DNA from: Daldinia sp. FL1419
Taxonomy: Eukaryota > Ascomycota > Sordariomycetes > Xylariales > Hypoxylaceae
NCBI GenBank assembly: GCA_025201765.1
Contig: MU623622.1
Span: 1-25,793 of the forward strand
Length of the DNA stretch: 25,793 nt
Direction: 5' to 3'
Shown: piece by piece, positions 9,716 to 21,660 of the stretch
Layout of the letters: each line of letters begins with the position of its first letter
How positions within the stretch are numbered: position 1 is the stretch's first letter
Notes under the pieces: model-generated
The model's input: only the letters and a program-made list of their open reading frames with translations
Told to the model about the DNA's origin: nothing
Databases searched by the model: none
Made by a program: the position numbers and the translations under genes

Positions 9716-9939
9716 TGAGCTTAGACTATAATTTTTATTAGCCACCATAGCCACCACTCATCTGGTCCGTGCAGATGTATTATGGGATTATATTTTAATA
9801 TATCAAAAATTTAAATTTAAAATAAATATATAATTTTTTAAAATTATTTTCCAAAATTTTATAAAAATAATTAATAAGTAAATAATAATAATAGATATTC
9901 TTAATTTATAAATATTTTAAAATAATAATAATATTATTA

Positions 9940-10089
9940 TTATTAATTAGTTTTTTTGGACTAGTTACTTTGTAACCAATTAGCTTTTAAAGATTAATCA
10001 TTTTTATTTTATAATTATTAATTATTAATTTAATAATAAATATAATCTTTATATAAAAAATAATATATTTCAAAATTATATATATATAT
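9940..10089 (-). repeat. Inverted ~150-bp repeat, left copy
   Basis: Read on the minus strand this matches 15630-15785 on the plus strand: ATATTTATTATTAAAT, a TAATAATT(A/G)T(A/G)(A/G)AAT block, and AATTGGTTA...AA(C/G)(T/C)AG. The match stops exactly at the 5' end of the LTR at 10090, so the LTR element probably inserted into or beside this repeat. Most differences are transitions. Family unknown. Confidence 0.55.
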
Positions 10090-10497
10090 TGAACAGAAGC
10101 TCTGATAACTCCTCCAGGATATGCCCTGTACTTTAATTAATCTATAATAAGCCAGAGGTTATATGAGCCAAAGGATATAAAATGATTATATTTTAAAGAA
10201 AAGAATAAATTAATTAAATAGAAAAATAGATATATATATAATTATTTATTAATGGTAATATATTTTAAGAAGGTATCTTTAAAGAAGAAATTAAAAATAT
10301 ATATTTTTATATAAAGATTTTATAAAAGTAATTTTTAAAGAATCATAAAGAATTTTAAATTAATTAAATAAGAAAAATAATTTTAAGGGCTTATTTATGT
10401 CCAAAAGAGTTATAGAAATCTGAGGATCTAATTTTAAGGGGATTAATAGGATTTTTATAGGGTAATATCTATAAACTAATCATTCTATATTGGTTCA
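10090..10497 (+). repeat. 5' LTR of the 5.3-kb element
   Basis: 408 bp from TGAACAGAAGCTCTGATAAC to TTGGTTCA. Family landmarks in order: GATATGCCCTGTACTT, AAGCCAGAGG then a TATA-like A+T block, TATATAAAGATTTTATAAA, GGGCTTATTTATGTCC, and GGGTAATATCTATAA near the end. The solo LTR at 15835-16240 is almost the same length (406 bp). Confidence 0.7.
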
Positions 10498-11280
10498 GAG
10501 TTCCCTAAAATTAATAAAATTAAACCTTTAATAACTTAATCTTAATAAAAAGAATTAGAAATTAATTTAAAGAAATTAATTATAATATTATATAAAAATT
10601 AAATTAAGAAAAATAAATATTTTAACTTAAAATCTTAATTTAAAAATCTTAATTTTTTAAGTTTTTTAATTGTAATATTTATTTTGAGTTTTTAATTTAA
10701 TTGTAACAAATAGCCCTTTATAAGAGTCCCTTTAGAATGGAAAAAGAATTTAATTAGGGTGATTTTATGCCTTAAGTTTTCTTAAAGTTTTTTATCATAA
10801 CAAAATTATATGGATAATGAAAAAATAACACCTTATTTAACATAATAACCCTATATATTAACCTTATAATTTTTAAATTTTAAATAACCTTATATATTTA
10901 ATTTTTTTAATTTTTATTATTTTTTCTTATTTAAATAAAATATTAAAATATTTTTTTAAATTGAAAAAACTTGGATTTTAAAGGTTTTATAAATTATTTA
11001 TATTTTATTAATTAAATATATAAATGTTTTTCTAATTGATCAGTTATATTAGCCTCTTCTGATTGACTAGCCTTACATTACATCCAACCACATCTTAATT
11101 AATTAGCCTTATATTTAATTATATATTAAATTACATAACATAATTACATAATTAAAACTACTTTTAACTTTTATAAAATAATTTCTTCTAGGATTTCTAA
11201 AAAAAATTTTTAAATATAAATAAGCCTTCAAAAATTATTTCTTATCTAATTAATATATCATCACCTTATAAAGCACCTTT

Positions 11281-14200
11281 ATCAACACCCCTTATAGATA
11301 TTATATAACAAAACCTTCCTATTATTAAGTTATGTAGTATAAGTTAAAAAATACTATCTACCCAATTAATCAACCCAAATATTATAGAAAAAATATTGTA
11401 TAAAAAATAGGTACCAATTAAGCAGGTTAACAATTATTTATTCATCCAATTACAAAAAATTATTAAAACATAGGCCTAAAACAAAATATATATTAAAAAC
11501 CATTATTATATACACAATCAGACAAAAAGAATACTTATTAGAACCTACTATAACAATAATTATAACCCCAATTAAAAATAAATATTGAATTAAAATTTTT
11601 ATTTTATTTTATTTATTATTTTAAATTTTTATTTTATTTTATTTTTTAAATTTTATATATATAAAAATTGATTATTAATCAAACTATTACATTGGTTATA
11701 TAATAATATTTAATATTATTACCTTTTTTTTTATATCTAAATTAAAAATATTTTTCTTACCAATTTTCAACTATTATATTTATTAATAACTAGGGAATTT
11801 TTCTTAATTATATCCTCACAAATAACTAATATACAATTAATCCAACCACAAAGAAATTTAAGTTCTAAGGTTTAAAAATTGCACTTTTTTATGATATAAA
11901 AACAATTCCCACAATCATCTTCACCAAAAAAAATATAATAACTAAAGAACGGCTATATACCAGCATAACTTTCAAAATCAAACAATTAAAAATATTCTTT
12001 GCAGAACTTACAAAATATTTTATTTGAATAACTAAATATTTAAACCACCAAACCTCTTATACAACAAAAATTAATTAAAATTTTGGTTATGTATTTGTTA
12101 ACAAGATTATTTCCACAGATATTAATATACACAATAAATTATTTAATTAATAATCATAATAATATTATATTGAAATAATGAGGATGATAAGGACTATTCT
12201 TCCAAAAATCGATATTAATAATTCTCCACCAGATATAATGATTAACTGCAGCACTGTTAAGGATTTTAAATTCTATCATACCAAACATTTAAATGTTTTA
12301 ATTAGCCAGGATTTATTTAAAATACTTCGAAAAGATTTATAAGACGATAGAAATCAAAGAGAGGATTGATATGAACAACTAATTTCCAGTATTTTTTCAG
12401 TTCGTCCATATCATCAACTTGATCGAATTGTACTGCAAAAACACAACCAAATAAAAGAATATCAATAGACTAATTGTTTAATTTATCGCTATTATTACTA
12501 TTTAGAATATTAGTTGATAATATTACTAATATGGAATTATTATTTGAAGAGTTTGTATTTATTAACTTAAATTAAAAAAACATCTTAAACTAACTTAATA
12601 TTTAAGCTTGTTAAATAATAACTAATCAAATACAATAAAACATTTTAAAATAAATAAATTAAAAGGTTAAAAAATAAACCCTAGGAAGAAAAGAAAGAAA
12701 GAGGGTATGAAAGAAGAAGGACGAAAATTATAGCATTGAGTTATAATATTAAAACAAAAGATGCTATTCATGATCAATGTAATTAAATTGTTGAAGAATA
12801 CTGTTTAATATTTACGTACAAATTTAAACATACATACTATATGAAAGTTGCAACTGCAGCCAATAAGTATTTATTGATTTAAACGATAATAATTATGGAC
12901 TTAGAACATAAAATAACATCAATTACTATTTTTCTACTGTTAGCACTCTTTTACTTCTTTTCTTTTATAACATAGTTTTCATTTATTCAAAATTATATTT
13001 TATTTAATTAAACTAAGGCGATTCTTACGGCACGCATTTAGTATCAGTATTATTGTTATAAGTTATTATTAGTTTAATAATATCCCGCAACACCAAATTA
13101 TTATTAAGTTATTATCAAGTTAGTAAATATAGCTAATTCATTAACTTCAGGCACTCATAACGAGGTGATTAGATTGTTGCAAACCCTTACAGACATTGTT
13201 TATCCAATTAAATATAGTAAATTAATTAACTACAAGAACCCATCTCCTTGGTTAGATATAAATACCAAAAAGATTTAAGACTTTATACCAACATTTGATC
13301 GGATAGTTGAGAATGTTATAATACTATTAGGGATTAATATAAATCATTAGCGCAATAATTTATTATTAATACTAATATAGGCCTTGTAATTATATATTAA
13401 AAAGTAATAGCTTAACAATTCTTATATTATAACTTTTTGGGAATTAGTTACACACAATATACCTGATTAGGAAATATTTTACGAAAAAGAATTAATATAG
13501 ATTTTAAAGCACAATTCTAAAAAAAGTTTTAATTTATTAACCACTTTAAAAATTATACAATAAAAGGCTTAAATATTGTTTCTATTAATGTATACAAATT
13601 TGTTTAATCCGAAACATACACGAACAGTAAAGACATACAATCAGAATCATTTCTTTCTTACAATTTATATGTTTAAGAAGCGTTGTTTATAGATTTTTGA
13701 TTTAATTTATCAAAAATTAGAGCAGCGAATCGATTGTATTAGAGGGTAGATGATAACAACACTTAAAAAGCTGGGAAAGCTTATTCTTGGGGAGTTATAT
13801 ATGATGCCTTTGGTCATTCAGAAAGACAGTTGGATTTGTGGATTTTGATATGTTTATATGTTATATATAATCAAACACAAACCGTAAGAGCTAGTTGTTA
13901 TAGCCAAAAATAATAATAATTATTATGAAAAGCTTAATAATTACATAAAATTAATAGTTGAATTAGTAGCAATATGAGTGATCAGTAGCTTAATATTAGT
14001 ATTAGCAATTATTATAACCTTTAAAATAATTAAGAGTGAATTATTGTCAAAGTAGGTACTTTAAAAAATAATGTCCAAAATTATTTATTTACTTAAAAAT
14101 AAGCCAATTAGGATATATAGTATGAAATAAGGCCACAAGCGTGTATTAAAGCCTATTCTAAGTAAAAGCAATATCTTTGGAGATTTATAATTAAACAATT

Positions 14201-14520
14201 GTATAACCTATAGATTGTGGTGCATTACTTATTTTGAAAGAAAGGGTCCTAACTTATATATATGACCTGAAAAAACATCAGCAAAGTTAGTAGTTAAATT
14301 GCAATCAAGTATATTGTTAAAATAACCAAGATGGGAAGTATTTAAACAAGTTTTTAAATATATAAAACTTAATAATAATGATCGATTAGTTTGTTAAGCA
14401 CACAAATAAAACCAAAAAATATTAAATAAAACCAAAAAACGTTTGAAGGTTGAAAAATAAAAACATAATGATTAAGAGACTTGGGGAATTAAAATTTTTC
14501 TTTTAATTTATATAAAATTT
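11281..14520 (+). pseudogene. Decayed long reading frame of the LTR element, family not recognised
   Basis: One plus-strand frame (codons starting at 11281, 11284 and so on) reads as eroded protein for about 1,080 codons. Between 11881 and 14400 I counted 47 stops in 840 codons, clearly fewer than this composition should give. Open runs include 11869-12024, 12163-12341 and 13141-13275. Segments look protein-like, such as YDIKTIPTIIFTKKN (11890 on), PYHQLDRIVLQKHNQIKEY (12406 on), GTHNEVIRLLQTLTDIVYP (13150 on) and PRWEVFKQVFKYIKL (14326 on). All stops could arise from Gln, Trp or Arg codons by C/T or G/A change. The 5' part is rich in Gln and stop positions. I could not find the reverse transcriptase YxDD, integrase HHCC or RNase H patterns by eye, so the product is left unnamed. 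Position between LTRs suggests a polyprotein. Confidence 0.5.
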
Positions 14521-14535
14521 GATTAGTTTTTTTAG

Positions 14536-14765
14536 GGTAATATAATTACGTAATTAAAGTTGCAAAATTTTATTAACCTCTATAGAACTAATCCTTTTAA
14601 AATCTCTACAAGCTTTATTGGATATACATAAACCCTTAAAAATTATTTTTTTGTTTGATTAGTTTAAGTTCTTAAGTATAAAATCATTATTTTTCCATAA
14701 AATTTCGTACAATAAAAATACAAGGCATATCCTGCAGGAGCTATTAAAGCTCTTATTTAATAATA
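14536..14765 (-). repeat. Truncated inverted copy of the same LTR family
   Basis: On the minus strand it begins TAAATAAGAGCTTTAATAGC with CTCCTGCAGGATATGCC following. It then jumps to the second half of the family consensus (GGGTTTATGTATATCC, TAGAGGTTAATAAAATTTT) and ends near ATTACCCT. The middle of about 150 bp is missing. It sits between the decayed reading frame and the 3' LTR, so it is a nested or rearranged copy. Confidence 0.6.
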
Positions 14766-14986
14766 ATAATTCTATAATTAGCTAAAATCAATTAATTAAA
14801 GAAAGATAGACTTAATTATAAATTTTTAGCATTTTATCGGGATTTTATTAATTACTTATATTAAACAGGAACTTTATGGATCTTAAGGCAACCTAACTCT
14901 AACCATATGTATAAATACTTATCTACTTAAATAACCTCTTTCTTAACTTTTACAACAATACAACAATATCACTAATATACTAAAAT

Positions 14987-15390
14987 TCATAACTTTAATA
15001 ATTCCTACAGAATATACCCTACACTTCAATTAATTTATAATAAATTAAAAATTATATAAACTTAAAAATATAAGGTATTTATATCCTAAAAAAAATATTA
15101 AAATAATTAGGTAAAATAATTAATAAAAGTGATTACTTATTAATAATAACTTATTAAAAAAAGATATTTTCAAAGAAAAGATTGAAACTATATATTTTTA
15201 TATAAAGATTTTATAAAGAAATTTTTAAAAGGTTATTAATCTTTTTATGTTGATCAAATAAAAAAAATAATTTGCAAAGACCTATTTATATCCAAAAAAA
15301 TTATGGAGACCTGGAGGGTCTGGTTTTAAGGAGGCTTAATAAGGTTTTTACAGGGTAATATCTATAACCTAATTACTCTACACCAATTCA
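14987..15390 (+). repeat. 3' LTR of the 5.3-kb element
   Basis: The head is eroded (CTTTAATAATTCCTACAGAA), followed by ATATACCCTACACTTCAATT, TATATAAAGATTTTATAAA, GACCTATTTATATCC and GGGTAATATCTATAACC. It ends CACCAATTCA at 15390. Compared with the 5' LTR nearly all differences are transitions. The start is uncertain by a few bases. Confidence 0.6.
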
Positions 15391-15629
15391 ATATTAAATT
15401 TATTATAAAAATAAAATAAAAAATAATATATTAATTATTTATAAAAGATCTTATATAAATTTTTAAAAATAATAACATTATAATAGATTAAATACTTATA
15501 AAAGACCTTATTTAAAAACTTAAAGATTGTGTTAGCCCTTGGGGTAACCTCCAGTTATAAAAATAATTTAATTAAAGATGTAAGAATAATTTTATATTAT
15601 AGTATTAAAGGGAATTATTAAAGTTATAT

Positions 15630-15785
15630 ATATACATATATATATATATTTAAAATATATAGATTTTTTTATTTAGATATTATATTTATTATTAAATATT
15701 GCATTAATAATTGTAGAATAAAATTAATTAATCCTGAAAAGTTAATTGGTTATGAAGCAACCAGTTTAAAAAAATTAGTAAATAT
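15630..15785 (+). repeat. Inverted ~150-bp repeat, right copy
   Basis: Partner of 9940-10089 in opposite orientation. It lies between the 3' LTR of the 5.3-kb element and the inverted solo LTR at 15835. Together the two copies bracket the LTR element. Confidence 0.55.
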
Positions 15786-15834
15786 GATTTTTAATATAAA
15801 ATATAATTTCATTTAAAATTATAAATAATTATAA

Positions 15835-16240
15835 TGAATTGGGGTATTGTAATTATATAATAAATTTTACCTTATAAAGACCTTATAGCCTCTATGGAAC
15901 CTACCCTTTTCAGGTTCCTACAGGTTCATATAGATATAAATAAACATTCAAGAATTATTTTTTTATTTAATTAAATTAAATTTATAAAAATTATTACATT
16001 TTTTCATAAATTTTATAATAATTTATAAATTTATTTCTTTATTAAATATAGTATTTATTTAACTAGGTATATACTATTATTAATAAATAATCATTATTAT
16101 TAATTTTCTTATTTAATTACTTCAATATTTTCTTCAAGATATAGTCACCTTATATCCTCTGGCTTATATAGCCTCTGGCCTATTATGGGTTAGTTGAAGT
16201 ACAGGGCATATCCTGCAGGAACTATTAGAGCTCTTATTCA
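15835..16240 (-). mobile_element. Solo LTR of the same family, inverted
   Basis: Read on the minus strand it starts TGAATAAGAGCTCTAATAG, contains CCTGCAGGATATGCCCTG, AGGCCAGAGGCTATATAAGC (TATA-like), and ends ACCCCAATTCA. The length of 406 bp agrees with the 408-bp 5' LTR. The TGAAT...ATTCA ends are intact. It is the best-preserved head of the family in this window. No clear target duplication. Confidence 0.7.
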
Positions 16241-16381
16241 ATAATTATAAATTTAAAATAAATTTATATATAAAATAAATTCTTTTAAACTTTTTAAAAA
16301 TAAAAATAAATAATAAATTTTTAATATATATATATTAGATATAATAATAATAATTATTATTATTATTTATTATTATTCCAA

Positions 16382-16620
16382 TTTACCTAGAATACATTAC
16401 AGGTATCCAATCCATCTTTTAATATTTATTCTAAATAAGAATTATATTCCAGAAAAAACCTACTTATTATTTATTTAATTAAATTATATTATTATAATTT
16501 TGATTTTATTGTATATTCTTATTAAAACTTACCCTTTAATAAAAAAAATTAAACTTTAATATAAAGCAATTTTTAATATATTATAATACCTAAATTTTAT
16601 AAAATAATATAGCAACTTTC
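16382..16620 (-). repeat. Inverted third copy of the repeat at 2643-3072
   Basis: On the minus strand it reads AGTAGGTTTTTTCTGGAAT, TTCTTATTTAGAATAAATA, TACCTGTAATGTATTCTAGG and TAAATTGG, matching the left block. It keeps some G where the left copy has A and the reverse elsewhere, as independent C/T and G/A erosion would give. Confidence 0.6.
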
Positions 16621-17234
16621 TTTTTTTCTAATTTAATATTTTTTAATATTTTTATAATATATTATTTTTAATCAAAATAAACATTTCTTATTAAAAAAAA
16701 ACATATAATTTTAATTTTAAAGAATTAATCTACAATTCTTAAATCCATAATGGACACATTTTCCTTAATATTTATTATTAATATTAAAAAACATTTAACA
16801 TTTAATTTATATAATAAAAAATTATTTAAATATATTATATTATTTAATATTAATAATATATATATTTTTTTAATTAATAATATATATATATATATTTATT
16901 ATATTATATTAATTTATTTTAAATTATTTAAAGGATTTATAAATTTAATAATTCTATTAAATATATACTTATATTTATTTATTTCATCCAAAACATTTTA
17001 AAATACTTTTTTAAAAATGAAAAAGATTTTATAAAAATATCCTCTATTAAATCATTATTTAAATGTATAATTATAAAATTAATTTAAATAATATGTTAAT
17101 TATTAAAAATTATAAATACTATTAATATTTATTATAATATTATATAAATAATTATAATAATTATTTTATTATAATTAATATTTTTTATTATATAAATGCT
17201 TATATATAAATATATATCTTATATTTATTTAATA

Positions 17235-17457
17235 TGTTGGATGGATAAGGTACCATTGCATACAATAGTAAAAGTGAGGGTATTTAGATCAATTCAGTAA
17301 AAAATAATTATTCTAAAAAAGAACATATTTTAATCAGAAATCAAAATACATAAAATTAAATATAAAATTAAAGTGGGTTTATATTATTATAATTATATAA
17401 CCAACATTCCTACATTAATAACTTTTTCTTTTCTTACAAGATTATATAATATCAACA
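17235..17457 (-). mobile_element. Solo-LTR-like repeat, right copy
   Basis: On the minus strand it starts TGTTGATATTATATAATC and ends CCATCCAACA, giving LTR-type TG...CA ends and a length of 223 bp. It is the inverted, uninterrupted counterpart of 284-763 and is less eroded: it keeps CCTCACTTTTACTATTG where the left copy reads almost only A and T. Flanking 5-bp sequences do not match, so a target duplication is not seen. Confidence 0.6.
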
Positions 17458-18180
17458 AATGCTAGCTAGGGTTATGATCTTAAGTATTTAAATATGTTAA
17501 AATTAGCTTTTTCTTGTAATCCTCCTTTTGTTCCTACTTATATTAAATTAATCAACAATCCTTTTATAAAATAATATAAATCTATATTTTAAAAGATGTT
17601 AAATCAATATTCCAGTAGAATAAATAATATTATAATATTGTAAATTAACAATTATTAAGATTAATATTAACAATCTAAGATATTTTACAATTAAATATAT
17701 TTTATTAATAAAAATGCTATTAAAAACATATAAAAATAATTAAAGAAAATCTATTAATCAATAAAAAATAAAAATTTATAAACTAATAATTTAAACTTTA
17801 TTTGAAAATGTAATAATTAACCATTCTAAAATATATCTATATCTTTCTTATTTCATTAATTACACCACAATCCTAACTGATCAATTAGCTTCCAGAAAAA
17901 TCCCCTATAATTTTAGACATTTTCAATTATTGTATAATAATTTTTAATTGGAAACATATATAATATATCTTAAAAAATCATAAATTTAATTAAATTTTAA
18001 ATAATATTAATTATTAATATTTTTAAATAATTTTTAAATTAATATAATAAATTAAAATGGTTTTAAATTTTGATATATCCTATGTACGTGCTTGTGGCTT
18101 TTTATGATATATAGTTTTTTTAATTAAATAAAAATTTATATTAATAAAATCCCCTTATAAATTATTTAATTAAAATATTA

Positions 18181-20615
18181 AATAAAAGTTTTAATAATTA
18201 TTTAAATATAAAATAATTATATTTTGAAAAAGGTATTAAAATAATTAAATAAAAAAATTAATAAAGGTAATTATTAGCAATGGTAATACGTTCAAAAAAT
18301 AGAAAAAATAATATATTTAATAAAAAAACAAATTTATAAATTATTATAAAAATTATAAAAAAAAATAATAATTTTATAAAACTTAATCTAATCAAATAAA
18401 AATTAATTTTTAAAAACTTATATATTAAATAGGAATTTTAATTAAATAAGAGTTTTAATAATTATTTAAATATAAAATAATTATATTTTAAAAAAAATAT
18501 TTAAATAATTAAATAATAAATTAATTAATAAAAATAATTATTAATATTTAAAAAAAAAATAAATAATATATTTAATTAGAAATAAGATTATAAATTATTA
18601 TAAAAAATTATATAAAAAGTAATATTTAAAAAACTTAACCTAATCAGGCAAAAATTAGTTTTTGGGGGTTTATATATTAGATAAAAGTTTTAATTTAGGG
18701 TATATACCCTACATTTCAATTAATAAAAAATATAAATCTATATTTTGAAAAAAATATTAAAATAATTGAATAAAAGGTTAATAAAATTAAGTATTAATAA
18801 TGGTAATTGGTGTTCAAAAGATATAATAGATAATATATTTAATAAGAAAGAAAAATCATGAATTATTGTAAGAAGATATAAAAAAAATTAATAATTTTGA
18901 AGAACTTAACCTAATTAGATAAGAATTAGTTTTTAAAGGTTTATATATTGAAGAAGAGTTTTTATAAAATATACCTTGCATTTTAATTACCCTATAATAA
19001 ATTATATCCTAACAATAATAAATATTAAAATGATTAAATAGAATGATTAATAGAGGTAATTATTAGTAACAATAGTGCGTTCTTAAAGAGGTCATATTTA
19101 AGAAGAGGTAAGAAAGGTGTATATTATTGTACGAAGCTTTATAAAAAAATTAATAATTCTATATTTAAAAAAATGATTTGATTAGGTAAGGAAATAACTC
19201 TTGAAAACCTATTTATATTCTAAAAAGTATGTAGAAACCTTAAAATAGTTAGTTTCATAGAAGTTAATAAGGCCTTATAAGGTAACTTTAATTATGTAAT
19301 TTCACTACCCTGATTCAATAAAAGATTAATAAAAATGACTGCTAGTAATAGTAATGCGCTTTTAAAAGGTTATACCTAATAGGAGGTAAGATAGGTATAT
19401 ATTATTATACGAAGTTTTATAAAGAAACTAATGATTTTGTGCTTGAGAATGTAAGCTGATTAAATAAGAAAATAATTTTTGGTAATTTATATATTAAATA
19501 AGAACTTTAATAACTACCTAAATACAAAATAATTAAATCTTAAGGAAAATATTTAAATAATTAAATAAAAAACTAATTAATAAAAGTAATTGTTGGTGTT
19601 TAAAAGATAGAATGGATAATATATTCAACTAGAAATATGGTTATAAACTATCATAAGAAACTTTAAAAAAAGCTGAATAAATTGATACTTAAAAATTTGA
19701 TTTGATTAGAAAAAAATCAACTCTTAAGGGTCTATATTAAACAAGAGCTCTAATTATTGAATAAGAGCTCTAATAATTCCTGCAGGATATATTTTAAAAT
19801 TCAACTACCCCATAACAAACTATATTCTAAAAAAAATAATAAAATAATTAAATAAAAAACTAATAAAAATAACTACTTACAATAGTAACTAACGCTCAAG
19901 AAATAAAATAGATAATATATTCAATAAGAAAAAAAAACTATAAATTATAATAGAAAGTTATATAAAAAGTGATATTCAAAGACTTTAACTTAATTAAATA
20001 AAAATTAATTTTTAAGGGCTTATTTATATCTAAAAAAACCTGTGGAAATATTAGGAGGGATTATTCTATCAAAACTAATAAAATTTTACAAAATAATTAT
20101 ATCTTAAAAAAAGTAAATATTAAAGTAATCAAATAAAAAATTAATAAAATTAATTACTAACAATAATAATTAACACTTAAAATAATATATTCAATTAAAA
20201 ATAAAAAGGTTATAAATTATTATAAAAAATTATATAAAAAATAATATTTAAAAAATTTAATTTAATTAAATAAGAATTAATCCTTAAAGGCCTATATATT
20301 AAATATCTATAAACTCTAATAGCTCCTACAAAATATACCCTACATTTCAACTATTTCATAACAGGCCAGAGACTATATAAAAAAGAGGATACAAAATGTT
20401 TATATCTTAAGGAAAATAATAAAATAATTAGGTAAAAGAACTATTAAAAATAACTACTTACCAATAGTAACATATTATAAGAAATTATATTAAAAAGGAT
20501 TGAAATTATATATATTAATATAAAAACTTTATAAAAAAGATTCTTAAAGGATTATAATGAGTTCAAGCTGATCAGATAAGAAAGACAACTTTCGAGGGCC
20601 TATTTATATCTTATC
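18181..20615 (+). repeat. Head-to-tail array of 3'-truncated LTR copies
   Basis: At least seven copies of the 400-bp LTR family follow each other in the same orientation. Heads lie near 18181, 18442, 18685, 18950, 19495, 19758 and 20300, and a headless partial copy follows 19317. Most units are only about 240-270 bp and lack the last 130-150 bp of the LTR. The truncated end of one unit (GGTTTATATATTA) joins directly to the head of the next (AATAAGAGTTTTAATA). One copy (18950-19317) is nearly complete and ends CCCTGATTCA. The repeated junction points to amplification as a tandem unit rather than independent insertions. At two junctions (18424-18452 and 19740-19770) the head itself is duplicated in part. 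The array ends where the copia relic begins. Confidence 0.65.
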
Positions 20616-21460
20616 CTTTTTATTCTATATTAATACAATTTTCTTACCTTATTCTTTCTAATATAGATAAATATTACCATTATTATTAATTAAAATAATA
20701 TAATTATTAAATATTAATAAGATATCTTTATTAAAATACAATTTAAATTTTACTTTAAATTTAACTTTCTTTATTTTATTTTCCTCTAATTCATTAAATA
20801 CTTTATTTAATATTCCAAATATATCATTAATTTATATTTTAATTAGATTAAATCAATCAAATGATTTTAAAATTAAAAAATATAAGTTATAAATTAATAT
20901 AATTATAAAATTCTTTTTGCAATAATATTTAAAATAAATTACCTATTAATATATACTAATTTTAATTATTTTATAAAATAATTTTACAATAATTATTATA
21001 ATATTTTTAAGAAAATAATCTTTAAATTTTTTAAATGATATAACAATAATAATATAATTTAAATTAATATTTAATTAAATATATATTTATATAATATTAT
21101 GGAGCCATATAATTATTTTTTTAATTTATTATTATAAAGATAAAATGAATATAATAATAATTTATTAATTAAAATATTAAATTATAGGTGATTGTGTGAA
21201 TATTTCTTCTTTTCTTTTATTATTATAACCTTAAATAATAAATTATAATTTTTTATATAATTTATTAATATTTTTTCTTTTAATTTTATGGATAATTTGT
21301 AACTTGAATAGTTGAATATTCCTGTGTTTTATTTTATTGTACTTCTTGAATGAGAATATTCCTTATCTAATAAATCCTTTAATCTTTTATGTATCTATTG
21401 CTTTAAATGATCAACCTAGGGTAATAATCTTCCTTTTTTAATATAATTATAGTAATAACT
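20612..21460 (-). pseudogene. Copia reverse transcriptase relic
   Basis: On the minus strand, in a single frame: RKIITLG near 21430 (family GKITTPG), a KIKRKNINKLYKK stretch followed by GYNNKRKEEIFTQSP (about 21190-21280; family K..EEVLTQSPTIQ), a WLHNII stretch near 21100 (family WLRDITQAY), KFKDYFLKN near 21010, IND at about 20825 where the family has the catalytic TDD, then ELEENKIKKVKFKVKFK and KEQGKK with stops at Gln positions. The catalytic aspartate pair reads Asn-Asp, so the enzyme is dead as well as full of stops. Confidence 0.75.
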
Positions 21461-21590
21461 TTATATTAATTATTTTTTTAAAAGATAGGTAAATTATATT
21501 ATAAGAGTTTATTAATTAGGGTTTATTCCTACTTTTAGAAGATTATCCTTATAATCATTTTACCATAAGTGCTTTAATTTTGAGAATATA

Positions 21591-21617
21591 TTTATTATTA
21601 TTATTATTATTATTATA
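21591..21617. repeat. (TTA)n microsatellite
   Basis: About eight to nine uninterrupted TTA repeats within the copia relic, between the integrase and reverse transcriptase parts. Slippage in decayed DNA is the likely origin. Confidence 0.85.
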
Positions 21618-21660
21618 ATTGGAATTTTTATTAATAGGGTTTGGAATATGGATAAATTTA

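Larger units (their letters stand above)
10090..15390 (+). mobile_element. 5.3-kb LTR-type retroelement, degenerate
   Basis: Two direct repeats of about 400 bp bound this region: 10090-10497 and about 14987-15390. They are more like each other (shared TTTTTA(C/T)AGGGTAATATCTATAA near the end) than like the other family copies, as expected for the two LTRs of one insertion. Ends are TGAA...TTCA, and other family members show TGAAT...ATTCA. The internal region of about 4.5 kb carries a decayed plus-strand reading frame (11281-14520). Behind the 5' LTR I cannot recognise a tRNA primer-binding site, nor a clear polypurine tract before the 3' LTR. A truncated inverted copy of the same LTR lies just inside the 3' end. 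Target duplications are not discernible. Confidence 0.65.

Noticed and set aside
16750..17001. 83-codon plus-strand frame
   Set aside because: Composition-driven Ile/Asn/Lys/Tyr sequence with AT-repeat runs between two repeat copies. This length is expected by chance in 16 kb of such DNA.
18181..20615. CRISPR array
   Set aside because: The repeats are long LTR pieces without short constant repeats and unique spacers, and the host is a fungus.
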